The notes: generated from the letters alone by a model not told the origin. DNA of 6,648 nt from Pirellulaceae bacterium (GCA_020846515.1 JADLDX010000242.1:1-6648), one strand, 5' to 3'; shown: positions 1 to 6,648, counted from the stretch's first letter. A program made the numbers and translations.

Positions 1-1704
1 GACACGTGTGAAGCCCACGGCCGAGGCGGTGAACCAATTGTTGCTAAGCGTGACGTTCAGCGGCGCAGCACTAACGCCATCGTCGCCTTCCGTACCAAAG
101 AGCGAGATCGTATCGATTGAGTCACTGGATAAGGCTTCTATAATCAGGGGCGCGTTGACCGGCTCCCCACCATCGCCATTCGAATCCCTCATCCACTGAA
201 TAGCCACAATATCTCGACCACCAAGCGGTGTGAGCACCACGCGTTCCACATCCTGTAGCGAGTGCTCCATCATCATGCCATTGATCCAGTACTCGATCGT
301 CTCCGCATGAATGTTCAGCTCGATCGTTTCCAACCCATTGGTCCCAGGAAACGTGACCAGACCAGCGCTGGTAGTAACGGCGCTCGGTAAACGAACCCAA
401 TCTACCACTGAGGATCGTTCGAGCGGGTTGGCATGGAGATCTTTTATCTGGCTTGAACCGGCGGCCAGGATCAGTCGATAACTGCCCGGAGCTTGGGCCA
501 GATTGTCCAGAGACAGCGCATAACTATCGGCATCCATGGCCGTCAGAACGGCCGATTGGAGATCAATACTCCCTTCGGGGCCGATGAGTTGGAAGTCACC
601 GATATCGAGCGCTTCGATGGGTTCCGAAAAGTCGACGGTTATCTGAGTGACGGTATCCGCGCTGACAGCGGGTACGTCCAGCGATAGGCTGGCCTGAGGC
701 GATAACTGATCGCTAGCGACCGACCAGGCGGTAGCACCGGTCAGTAGGTTACCGGTCAAGTCCGACACCGTGGTGGCTGGTGACAGGGCTAGTTCCACTT
801 GGTTCTGCTGGCCACTGCTCAAAGCAAATTCCAAACGCAGTGTCGTAGATGAGATGGGCAAAAGTTGAAATGAGGCCGGTTGACCATCGAGCGTTAACTG
901 AAAATCAGACGCCAACAGTTCAGTCACGGGCTCGCTAAAGAGCAGGTCAACAGCGGCCGCTTGCTCAACCGGTTGTCGCAGGCTCTCAATGGCCTCGGCC
1001 ACCAAGGTCGCCAGTCGCCGATCACCAGCGACAGACAAATGCAAACCGTCCCCCGAGTCATAACGCGTCGCCAACCGCTGAGTGTCTTGTTCGGCACTCA
1101 GCTCAGCATACGCATCAATAAAACGCATGTTCGCTGGGTGGTCGGCAACGTACTGTGCCATCAAGGCGTTTAATTCAACGGTGGTCGATCTCTTGATAGC
1201 AGTGGATGCTTCATTTTGGGACCAGGGAGTGACGCCAACCGTCACGACTTGCATGCCACGCGCGAGCGCTTCGTTGAACATTGTCTGCAGGCCAACAAAG
1301 ATCGATTGGGCCGTTTGGTCCGTAGCGGCCACATCATTGATGCCAGCGAAGATGACAGCTAGGTCATAATCAGCGTCTTTGACTTGGCTAACCCAAAGAT
1401 TGCGGACATCATTTACCCTGTAACCACCTTGCGCGAAGATGCTGATCGAATAGCGATCCGATGACAGATGCTGGCGAAGGGGAGGTACGTAGGAGTTATC
1501 GATTTCGGTGGTCTGCGAATCGCCCAGAGCGGCTATTTGCAATGCAGAATGTTCAGTAGGTTGCGGCAACGACCACTCAATGGCAACGGTAGGATGAGAA
1601 CCGTCCAGCGGGAAACGGTTTTCAAGCGGCTCGAACTGCAAGGCTGTTCGGCGTACAGCTGCCACTGCTGTCGCTTCATTGCGACGTGCCCGACGGAATA
1701 GCAT
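1..1704 (-). CDS. SGNH/GDSL hydrolase with Ig-like surface domains (3' end outside window)
   Basis: An open frame of 568 codons runs from ATG at 1704 to the left edge without a stop, so the C-terminus is missing. The start is the first possible one, because an in-frame TAA lies seven codons upstream. Residues 24-33 read FEPLENRFPL, like the LEPR-XLL signature of planctomycete exported proteins, and no ordinary hydrophobic signal peptide is visible. Residues about 55-245 form an SGNH domain: GDS at 61-63 (nucleophile Ser63), a glycine block at 93-94, GIND at 121-124 (Asn123), and DGLH at 219-222 (Asp219/His222), so the catalytic set looks intact. Two Ig-like units follow, marked by FSEPV (256-260) and FSEPI (359-363), each leading into a DFQL strand. 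Residues about 440-568 are beta-rich with an internal repeat. Family knowledge suggests an esterase or deacetylase acting on glycans; the substrate is unknown. Domain call is confident, function is inferred. Confidence 0.85.
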   Translation of the reverse strand, partial: MLFRRARRNEATAVAAVRRTALQFEPLENRFPLDGSHPTVAIEWSLPQPTEHSALQIAALGDSQTTEIDNSYVPPLRQHLSSDRYSISIFAQGGYRVNDVRNLWVSQVKDADYDLAVIFAGINDVAATDQTAQSIFVGLQTMFNEALARGMQVVTVGVTPWSQNEASTAIKRSTTVELNALMAQYVADHPANMRFIDAYAELSAEQDTQRLATRYDSGDGLHLSVAGDRRLATLVAEAIESLRQPVEQAAAVDLLFSEPVTELLASDFQLTLDGQPASFQLLPISSTTLRLEFALSSGQQNQVELALSPATTVSDLTGNLLTGATAWSVASDQLSPQASLSLDVPAVSADTVTQITVDFSEPIEALDIGDFQLIGPEGSIDLQSAVLTAMDADSYALSLDNLAQAPGSYRLILAAGSSQIKDLHANPLERSSVVDWVRLPSAVTTSAGLVTFPGTNGLETIELNIHAETIEYWINGMMMEHSLQDVERVVLTPLGGRDIVAIQWMRDSNGDGGEPVNAPLIIEALSSDSIDTISLFGTEGDDGVSAAPLNVTLSNNWFTASAVGFTRV

Positions 1705-1820
1705 GGGTCGTTTCTCAAGAAATTAGTTGAGGGGGGACTAATCGCATGGGGCAGCAGCTAGTATCCATTGGTCTAACTTTAGTTGAGACGATTGCGCTAC
1801 TGAACCCCCAATTAGAGTGT

Positions 1821-1841
1821 CTTAGCCCTTCAAGGGCTAAG
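1821..1841. repeat. Perfect 10-bp inverted repeat (hairpin)
   Basis: CTTAGCCCTT and AAGGGCTAAG are exact reverse complements separated by one base. In RNA this would most likely fold as an 8-bp stem with a 5-nt loop. It sits between the DUF1501 unit and the SGNH gene. It could be a transcription terminator or mRNA 3'-end stabiliser for the upstream unit, but no U-rich tract follows on the minus strand (the next bases are ACACTCTAATT), so a classical intrinsic terminator is not supported. Confidence 0.6.
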
Positions 1842-1874
1842 CCATGTCCAGGATAAACCGACCAACACGCATTG

Positions 1875-1934
1875 ATCTTTAATCTCGAATTATAAGACCG
1901 CCTCGCGGAGCGAAGCGGCCACGAGCGGCCACGG
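1875..1934 (-). repeat. REP-like hairpin repeat, copy 1
   Basis: This 60-bp segment matches 1945-2004 at 51 of 60 positions with no gaps. The core at 1898-1918 is identical in both copies and forms a hairpin with 9-nt arms and a 3-nt loop. Read on the minus strand, the one imperfect pair is a G-U wobble; on the plus strand it is a C-A mismatch. The structure therefore favours the strand on which the neighbouring genes are transcribed. It resembles a repetitive extragenic palindrome; whether further copies exist in the genome cannot be seen here. Confidence 0.65.
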
Positions 1935-1944
1935 CACGTATCGA

Positions 1945-2004
1945 ATCTTTGATCACGAATTGTGAGGCCGCCTCGCGGAGCGAAGCGGCTACGAGCGTTT
2001 ACGG
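1945..2004 (-). repeat. REP-like hairpin repeat, copy 2
   Basis: Second copy of the 60-bp repeat, 70 bp from the first in the same orientation. Its hairpin core is at 1968-1988, and one extra flanking pair (1967 with 1989) extends the stem to 10 bp. It begins two bases after the stop codon of the 471-aa DUF1501 gene, so it would lie at the very start of that gene's 3' untranslated region. Likely roles are mRNA 3'-end protection or transcription attenuation. No U-tract follows. Confidence 0.65.
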
Positions 2005-2006
2005 AG

Positions 2007-3422
2007 TTAGGCCAGCACGTCTTGCAGGACTCGGCATGGTTCGACTCCGGACAACCTCGCGTCCAGGCCCTGGAACTTGATGGAGAACTTGGCGTGGTCG
2101 ATGCCAAATAGATGCAGCATGGTCGCGTGCAGATCGTGTACGCTGACGACGTTTTCTACGGCGGCATATCCCAGTTCGTCGGTTTGACCATAACTGAGAC
2201 CACCTTTGACACAACCACCGCTCAGCCAAATGGTAAAGCCTTTGTTGTGATGGTCTCGACCACTGCCACCTTGCGACATCGGTGTGCGTCCGAACTCACC
2301 AGCCCAAACGATCAGCGTGTCGTCCCACATCCCGCGTGCCTTGAGGTCCTTGATCAAGGCTGCGCACGGACGATCGATCTCTTGCGCCTTCAGTTCGACT
2401 CCATTCTTGACGCCACCATGATGGTCCCAATCTTTGTGGTACAGCTGAATAAAACGCACACCACGTTCCGCCAATCGCCGCGCCAATAAGCAGTTGGCGG
2501 CGAATGAACCATCACCAACCTGACAGCCATACAGATCAAAGACCCCCTGCCCTTCTCCGCCGGCATCCATCAGGCGTGGAATGCTGTCTTGCATCTGGAA
2601 GGCCATCTCGTACTGCGCAATCCGAGTCGTGATTTCAGGATCAGCCGTGAACTGTTGTCGCTGGCTGTTCAGGGCATTGATCGTCTCGACGAGCGACTTT
2701 TGTTCATCGCGATTGACACCTGGCGGGCTGCCCAAGTACATGACCGGTTCGCCCTTGCCGCGCAGATGCACGCCTTGATAACGCGACGGTAGAAATCCGC
2801 TGGACCATTGTCGAGCGGCGATCGGTTGGTTCTGACCACCCTTGCCCAGCGAAGTGAGTACGACAAAGCCGGGCAGGTCAACAGCCTCTGAGCCGAGACC
2901 ATAGAGCACCCAAGCCCCCATCGAAGGTCGACCGGCGATCTGCGAACCGGTATTCATGAACATATGGGCCGGGTCATGATTGATGGCGTCGGTCGTCATC
3001 GATCGAATAAAACAGATATCGTCGACGACCGATCCGATCTCCGGAAACAAGTCGCTGATTTCTGTACCGTTCTGGCCAAACTTTTTGAATTTGGTCTGCG
3101 GACCGAAGCACTTAAGTGGCTGGCCTTGCAACTGAGCAATTTGCTGACCCTTGGTCATGCTCTCCGGCATCGGCTGGCCGTCACGCTTACCTAACTCGGG
3201 CTTGTAGTCGAATGTTTCCAAATGCGAAGGCCCACCGGCCATCGTCAACCAAATGACGCGTTTGATGCGCGGCGCATGATGCTGGACCAGCGGCTTAATC
3301 GCCCCTTGCTCTGCGCTCAGGGCGTTGTCTTGCTGTAGCAGACTGGCCAGGGCCAGCGAACCAATGCCGCCAAACGCACCTTGCCTAAGAAAGGTGCGTC
3401 TCAGAAGGTCGTTTGCATTCAT
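2007..3422 (-). CDS. DUF1501 domain-containing protein, Tat-exported (471 aa)
   Basis: Complete gene, ATG at 3422 to TAA at 2007. The N-terminus has a twin-arginine leader: RRTFLR at residues 8-13 followed by a hydrophobic stretch to about residue 30, so export in folded form is likely. The rest is one DUF1501 domain, a family related to the alkaline phosphatase/sulfatase superfamily. Visible hallmarks are GGPSHLETFDYKP (63-75), NHDPAH (148-153), DWDHHGG (331-337), GEFGRTP (375-381), GRDHHNKGF (388-396) and DLHATMLHLFGIDH (430-443). The Asp/His-rich motifs are plausible metal ligands, but no reaction has been firmly assigned to the family. The ribosome-binding site is weak. It lies 80 bp downstream of another DUF1501 gene on the same strand and is probably cotranscribed with it, possibly also from its own promoter. 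Hairpin repeats follow its stop directly. Confidence 0.93.
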   Translation of the reverse strand: MNANDLLRRTFLRQGAFGGIGSLALASLLQQDNALSAEQGAIKPLVQHHAPRIKRVIWLTMAGGPSHLETFDYKPELGKRDGQPMPESMTKGQQIAQLQGQPLKCFGPQTKFKKFGQNGTEISDLFPEIGSVVDDICFIRSMTTDAINHDPAHMFMNTGSQIAGRPSMGAWVLYGLGSEAVDLPGFVVLTSLGKGGQNQPIAARQWSSGFLPSRYQGVHLRGKGEPVMYLGSPPGVNRDEQKSLVETINALNSQRQQFTADPEITTRIAQYEMAFQMQDSIPRLMDAGGEGQGVFDLYGCQVGDGSFAANCLLARRLAERGVRFIQLYHKDWDHHGGVKNGVELKAQEIDRPCAALIKDLKARGMWDDTLIVWAGEFGRTPMSQGGSGRDHHNKGFTIWLSGGCVKGGLSYGQTDELGYAAVENVVSVHDLHATMLHLFGIDHAKFSIKFQGLDARLSGVEPCRVLQDVLA

Positions 3423-3465
3423 GGAAGTCTTGACCGGTGGAGTTGTTGGCTGGAAAGTTCAGTCC

Positions 3466-3495
3466 ATTATAACCACACAGGTCGACCGCTGTAGG
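3466..3495 (-). promoter_or_regulatory. Candidate promoter for the 471-aa DUF1501 gene
   Basis: A perfect TATAAT lies on the minus strand at 3471-3466. A poor -35 match (CCTACA, three of six) sits 18 bp upstream at 3495-3490. Transcription would begin about 35 bases before the ATG at 3422. The box lies inside the 80-bp gap between the two DUF1501 genes. The weak -35 box means this may be chance or may need an activator. Confidence 0.3.
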
Positions 3496-3502
3496 ATCGG
3501 AT

Positions 3503-4963
3503 CTAAGCCCGAATCAGTTCCTGGATGGGATGGCCACGGTCGACGATCGGTGTGGGGCGACCATTGAAGTCCTTTAGGAACGTATGCGCGGCGTCGATTC
3601 CCAGGTGATGATAAATCGTCGCCAAGAAATCTTCCGCATTGCAGATGCGTTCGGTGACATCTTCACCACGTTTGTCCGTCGCGCCAATGCAACGACCGGT
3701 TTCAATGCCGCCACCGGCCCAAATGTTCGAGAAGGCACGCGGCCAGTGATCGCGACCAGGTTGCTGGGTACCCGCTGGACCGCTCGCGTTACCGGCTCCG
3801 GTACTAGGCGAGTATTCGATCTTCGGCGTACGTCCAAACTCGCCCGTGACCACGACCAAGACCCGTTTATCCAGACCACGTTCGTAAATGTCTTCAATCA
3901 AAGCCGATACAGCCTGATCATAGGCGGCCGCACGGAAACGCAAGGCGTCAAACACATGGTGATTAACAGCATGATCATCCCAGTTTTGCACGCGACCACA
4001 CAAAGGTCCCGACAGGCTGGTCGTCATCACTTCCACGCCAGCTTCGACCAGTCGGCGCGCCATGAGCAATTGCTGGCCCCAGGCATTTCGACCGTAGCGA
4101 TCGCGGGTGCGGTCATCTTCCTTCGTTAAGTCAAACGCATCGCGAGTCTTGGGATTGGTCAGCAGAGTCAGCGCTTGCTCTTCGAATTGGTCTAGCGCAC
4201 CAAGTTCACCCAGTTGATCAAACGAACGAGTCAACGTGTCCAGTTTCTGACGCAAGTTAGCGCGACGACCAATGCGTTGGACTTCGTTTTGATCCGACAG
4301 TCCTATATTGGGCACTGAAAAAGTAGGCGAGTTAGGATCGCCATGCACGGTAAACGGCGAGTAGGCATCGCCCAGGTAAGCCGGTCCGTTGTATTCCAAC
4401 GGTGGATTGATGCCGACATAGGCCGGTAGTGGGTTGGTCCGTGGGCCTTCTTGCGAACGCAGGTAATTGGTAACCGTCATCCAATCGGGCAGGCGAGGTT
4501 TGGGTTTGTCGCGTGTGTCCGGGTCACCGGAGAGCATTTGCATCGAACCGGCCGGATGTCCACCAGCGGTTTGTCGCATGGAACGCAGCACAGTGAACTT
4601 GTCCGCAATCTTGGCCTGCATCGGCAGCAACTCGGTGAAGTGCATGCCAGCAACTTTGGTCGGGATCGTGCTGAATGGGCCTCGATAATCGCTGGTCGCC
4701 GTGGGCTTGGGATCGTAAGTATCCACGTGCGAGCAACCACCTGGTTTCCAAACCATAATGACCGCCGTCTTCTCGCGCGGCTTGGCCTGTGATGCGGTCT
4801 CACTGGCCGCGGCGATGGATTGCATGCGCAAGATGCCCGGCAAACTGAGACTGGCAAAACCGGCCAGGCCCATTCGCAAGAAACCACGGCGACCCGAATG
4901 GTTGAGATTAAACGGGCCACTGCAAACAGGCCGAGCACTGGATGCATAAAACGGATCGCTCAT
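3503..4963 (-). CDS. DUF1501 domain-containing protein, Tat-exported (486 aa)
   Basis: Complete gene, ATG at 4963 to TAG at 3503. A leader of about 50 residues holds a twin-arginine motif, GRRGFLRMG (24-32), then a hydrophobic run, indicating Tat export. The DUF1501 domain fills the remainder: GGCSHVDTYDPKP (75-87), GHPAGS (135-140), NWDDHAVNHH (327-336), GEFGRTP (374-380), GRDHWPRAF (403-411) and DFLATIYHHLGID (445-457). Compared with the neighbouring 471-aa paralogue, the motifs differ in detail (GCSHVDTYD against GPSHLETFD), and the link between GEFGRTP and GRDH is about 16 residues longer and rich in Gly, Ser and Pro. The two are therefore old, diverged paralogues, not a recent duplication. 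It has a good ribosome-binding site and lies 84 bp after the PPC-domain gene. Enzymatic activity is unknown. Confidence 0.93.
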   Translation of the reverse strand: MSDPFYASSARPVCSGPFNLNHSGRRGFLRMGLAGFASLSLPGILRMQSIAAASETASQAKPREKTAVIMVWKPGGCSHVDTYDPKPTATSDYRGPFSTIPTKVAGMHFTELLPMQAKIADKFTVLRSMRQTAGGHPAGSMQMLSGDPDTRDKPKPRLPDWMTVTNYLRSQEGPRTNPLPAYVGINPPLEYNGPAYLGDAYSPFTVHGDPNSPTFSVPNIGLSDQNEVQRIGRRANLRQKLDTLTRSFDQLGELGALDQFEEQALTLLTNPKTRDAFDLTKEDDRTRDRYGRNAWGQQLLMARRLVEAGVEVMTTSLSGPLCGRVQNWDDHAVNHHVFDALRFRAAAYDQAVSALIEDIYERGLDKRVLVVVTGEFGRTPKIEYSPSTGAGNASGPAGTQQPGRDHWPRAFSNIWAGGGIETGRCIGATDKRGEDVTERICNAEDFLATIYHHLGIDAAHTFLKDFNGRPTPIVDRGHPIQELIRA

Positions 4964-4970
4964 GGGTAGG

Positions 4971-4975
4971 TCCTC
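4971..4975 (-). promoter_or_regulatory. Ribosome-binding site of the 486-aa DUF1501 gene
   Basis: GAGGA on the minus strand lies seven bases before the ATG at 4963. It is the clearest Shine-Dalgarno match in the window and supports this start, which keeps the long N-terminal extension ahead of the twin-arginine motif. Confidence 0.6.
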
Positions 4976-5047
4976 GGTTGGTGAGCAGTTTTAATCAGGT
5001 AGGTTTAGACAGGTTTGTACGTTGAGTAACGGCACGTGTGGTGGTGG

Positions 5048-6648
5048 TTATTTGACTTTGATCGTCACAGGTTCCGAGACGACTATGTCGACTGTGTCTT
5101 TCGGGGTGGCGCGTTCGGTAGCGGCCGTTAACTTATCGGCTGCAGTCTTGGCGTTGGCTTGAGCCTGTGTCAATTTTGTCTTGGCAGCGGCCAGATCTTG
5201 TTCCAATTGAGCCTTCTTGTCGCTGGCGGCAGCCGCTAAAGCAGTCATCACTTGATCAACCTGGGCCGAAGCAGCTGTTACTGCCTCGTCAGCCTTTTGT
5301 TTGGCAGACTTGGCCGACAGGACTGCGGCGGGATTGTCTTGATACTTCGCCACGGCGCCACCATAAAAGGCTACCACATATTCACCAGGCGGAGTTTTTA
5401 GTGCCCCGGTATCGAGCGTCGCTTCGTGTGCATCAGCCGTGATAGGGACGTTGAATTGCGGTGTACGTTCAAACGTGTCGCCGAAGGTACGCAGTTGAAT
5501 TACCGAGCCCGAAAAGTCGGTGCGACGCATGAAGGCCAATGGAATCGTCGCCTTTTGCCCAGCTGTTACTTCGATCACTTTCTTTTCTTTCGGTGCGATC
5601 GTCAGCGGAGCCAATTCAGCATTTGAAACCGAGATCGGCGTGCCGCTGACCAGTCGCGGCGTTGGTATCTCACCCCATGCATCGCGCACTGGCCAAGACA
5701 TCTCCGCTAAACGACATGCACGAGTGACTGTCTGGCTCGCGATGTCGGCTTTGCCGATGAAGTTGACATTGGATAGTGACGTAGGAGCGTTTTGATCGGC
5801 GGTGACCAACATAATGCCGCGCGTTTTCCCGGCTGGAATCGTGATGCCTTGGGCCGTGACGCCCGCGGGCAGACCTTCCATGGCTAGTTGAATTGGCCCC
5901 TCGAAACCATCGCGACGAACCGTGACAACCTCCAGGGCCATCGTGTGACCACCACGCAACGCAATGGGTTTGGAGAGTGCGGCGCGGTCACCGTTGCGCA
6001 GCTCCATGTGCAGCCCCCAAGCCACGAGTGCAAAGTCGGGCTGTGCGCGGCGAATGATCAATCGATAGACATTTCGGGGATCTTTACGCGTGCCACCAAA
6101 CAGGTCGCTTAGTTGTAGGTAATGGACACCATCTTGCTTGATTTCTAGCTTGCCAAGAATGTCCGATGATCCGCCGTTGTAAGGCGGGCCATCGTAGGCA
6201 TAGCCATTGCTCGAGGTCTTGACCGGACTGGCGATGTCGCTGAACTCCACTACGTCATTGAAGGTGCGTTGATCGCCTTCACCGGACGCCGTTTGCACGA
6301 CGATAGCCGGATCGGTTGGGCGTCCTAAACGCTCGGATGCCACTTCGACCCACCAGACATCGCCTTTGGTGGCGGTGAACTCAAACATGTCCACATCGGC
6401 TGCCGGATAGAAACTGCCGCTGATATCGCATGGCAACGTAATTTTCTGGGCTGCGGTGTGGGCGTTGTTGGGTTCTGTTTCGGCGGTAGCAGCGGTGGCG
6501 GCCAAACCAACTGGCGGCCATGAGAAAGCGCTGACCGAGTGCGTGGATGCATACTGAGGCAACGCTGCGTCACTGGCGATTTGTTTCAGCGAGAGACGAT
6601 AAAAATGCGCTGGACCACCATTGAACGTCAGGTCGTGGACCTTCACCA
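5048..6648 (-). CDS. PPC-domain / Ig-like protein with C-terminal coiled coil (5' end outside window)
   Basis: The frame enters at the right edge and ends with TAA at 5048, giving about 532 visible residues. The GTG at 6646 could serve as a start, but the protein begins there in mid-domain (VHDLTFNGGPAHFYRLSL), so I read the gene as truncated by the window. Counting from 6646, residues about 57-200 are a PPC (bacterial pre-peptidase C-terminal) domain: EPNN at 58-61, DISGSFY (74-80), DVDMFEF (84-90), SERLGRPTDP (104-113). Ig-like sandwiches follow, one with GFEGPIQLAMEGLPAGVT (247-264). Residues about 441-512 are an Ala/Lys/Gln-rich coiled coil inserted before a final beta strand (VDIVVSEPVTIKVK, 519-532). 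No catalytic residues are visible. PPC domains usually bind or assist secreted proteins, so a surface binding or scaffold role is likely. It is probably the upstream member of the DUF1501 transcription unit. Confidence 0.85.
   Translation of the reverse strand, partial: VKVHDLTFNGGPAHFYRLSLKQIASDAALPQYASTHSVSAFSWPPVGLAATAATAETEPNNAHTAAQKITLPCDISGSFYPAADVDMFEFTATKGDVWWVEVASERLGRPTDPAIVVQTASGEGDQRTFNDVVEFSDIASPVKTSSNGYAYDGPPYNGGSSDILGKLEIKQDGVHYLQLSDLFGGTRKDPRNVYRLIIRRAQPDFALVAWGLHMELRNGDRAALSKPIALRGGHTMALEVVTVRRDGFEGPIQLAMEGLPAGVTAQGITIPAGKTRGIMLVTADQNAPTSLSNVNFIGKADIASQTVTRACRLAEMSWPVRDAWGEIPTPRLVSGTPISVSNAELAPLTIAPKEKKVIEVTAGQKATIPLAFMRRTDFSGSVIQLRTFGDTFERTPQFNVPITADAHEATLDTGALKTPPGEYVVAFYGGAVAKYQDNPAAVLSAKSAKQKADEAVTAASAQVDQVMTALAAAASDKKAQLEQDLAAAKTKLTQAQANAKTAADKLTAATERATPKDTVDIVVSEPVTIKVK

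Larger units (their letters stand above)
1705..2006. other. Intergenic region with hairpin repeats; no gene seen
   Basis: This 302-bp stretch separates two co-directional genes. It contains the two tandem hairpin repeats and the perfect inverted repeat annotated separately. The last 100 bp before the SGNH start (1705-1804) should hold that gene's promoter and leader. I see no convincing paired -35/-10 boxes there, and only a weak GAG about nine bases before the ATG. Short open frames crossing the region have no recognisable content and overlap the repeats, so I do not call them genes. Confidence 0.6.

Noticed and set aside
1821..1841. Classical rho-independent terminator
   Set aside because: The hairpin is perfect but is not followed by a run of T on the minus strand, so I annotate only an inverted repeat.
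1875..2004. Possible CRISPR or mobile-element ends
   Set aside because: There are only two copies, the gap between them is just 10 bp, and no cas or transposase gene or target-site duplication is present.
1715..2107. A 130-codon minus-strand frame across the intergenic region
   Set aside because: It overlaps the end of the DUF1501 gene and runs through both hairpin repeats. The peptide is low complexity with no recognisable family.
3584..4129. A 181-codon open frame on the plus strand
   Set aside because: It lies entirely within the 486-aa DUF1501 gene on the opposite strand, whose motifs are unmistakable. The plus-strand product has no recognisable domain.
4477..4947. A 156-codon minus-strand frame overlapping the DUF1501 gene
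   Set aside because: It is an alternative frame of the same coding region with an Arg/Cys/Pro-rich, non-protein-like composition.
5033..5040. CACGTGTG word found here and again at 3-10
   Set aside because: Two copies of an eight-base word, one within a coding region, are compatible with chance and show no further shared flank.
6644..6646. GTG at 6646 as the true start of the PPC protein
   Set aside because: The peptide starts in mid-domain with no signal sequence, although the protein should be exported, and the frame stays open to the window edge.
1..6648. Defence system, phage or secondary-metabolite cluster
   Set aside because: None of the encoded proteins shows nuclease, helicase, toxin, integrase, structural phage or biosynthetic motifs. 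All fit exported planctomycete families.

Overview
This window looks like a piece of a planctomycete chromosome. The evidence is a pair of DUF1501 genes with twin-arginine leaders, a PPC-domain protein with an Ala/Lys-rich coiled coil near its C-terminus, and a surface-type protein carrying the short N-terminal 'FEPLENR.PL' motif that resembles the LEPR-XLL signature of planctomycete exported proteins. The phylum is a strong inference from gene content. Anything finer, such as Pirellulales, would be a guess.

Every gene I can support lies on the minus strand, so the window reads from right to left. First (6648 to 5048) is the 3' part of a PPC-domain/Ig-like protein whose start lies beyond the right edge. 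After 84 bp comes a Tat-exported DUF1501 protein of 486 aa (4963 to 3503). After another 80 bp comes a second, clearly different DUF1501 protein of 471 aa (3422 to 2007). Tight spacing and common strand suggest these three form a transcription unit, with a possible extra promoter in front of the last gene.

The only sizeable non-coding stretch is 1705-2006 (302 bp). It holds two tandem copies of a roughly 60-bp repeat, each containing a GC-rich hairpin, and then a separate perfect inverted repeat. It separates the DUF1501 unit from the next gene. That gene (1704 to 1) runs off the left edge with no stop and encodes an SGNH/GDSL hydrolase fused to two Ig-like domains and a C-terminal beta-rich repeat region.

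Taken together the genes encode exported or surface proteins: two alkaline-phosphatase-superfamily-like DUF1501 proteins, a probable binding or scaffold protein, and a carbohydrate-esterase-like enzyme. A role in handling complex or sulfated polysaccharides fits planctomycete biology but is inference. I found no RNA gene, CRISPR array, insertion sequence, phage gene or defence system. The most noteworthy items are the hairpin repeats, the domain layout of the SGNH protein, and a 44-residue internal repeat in its C-terminal part.
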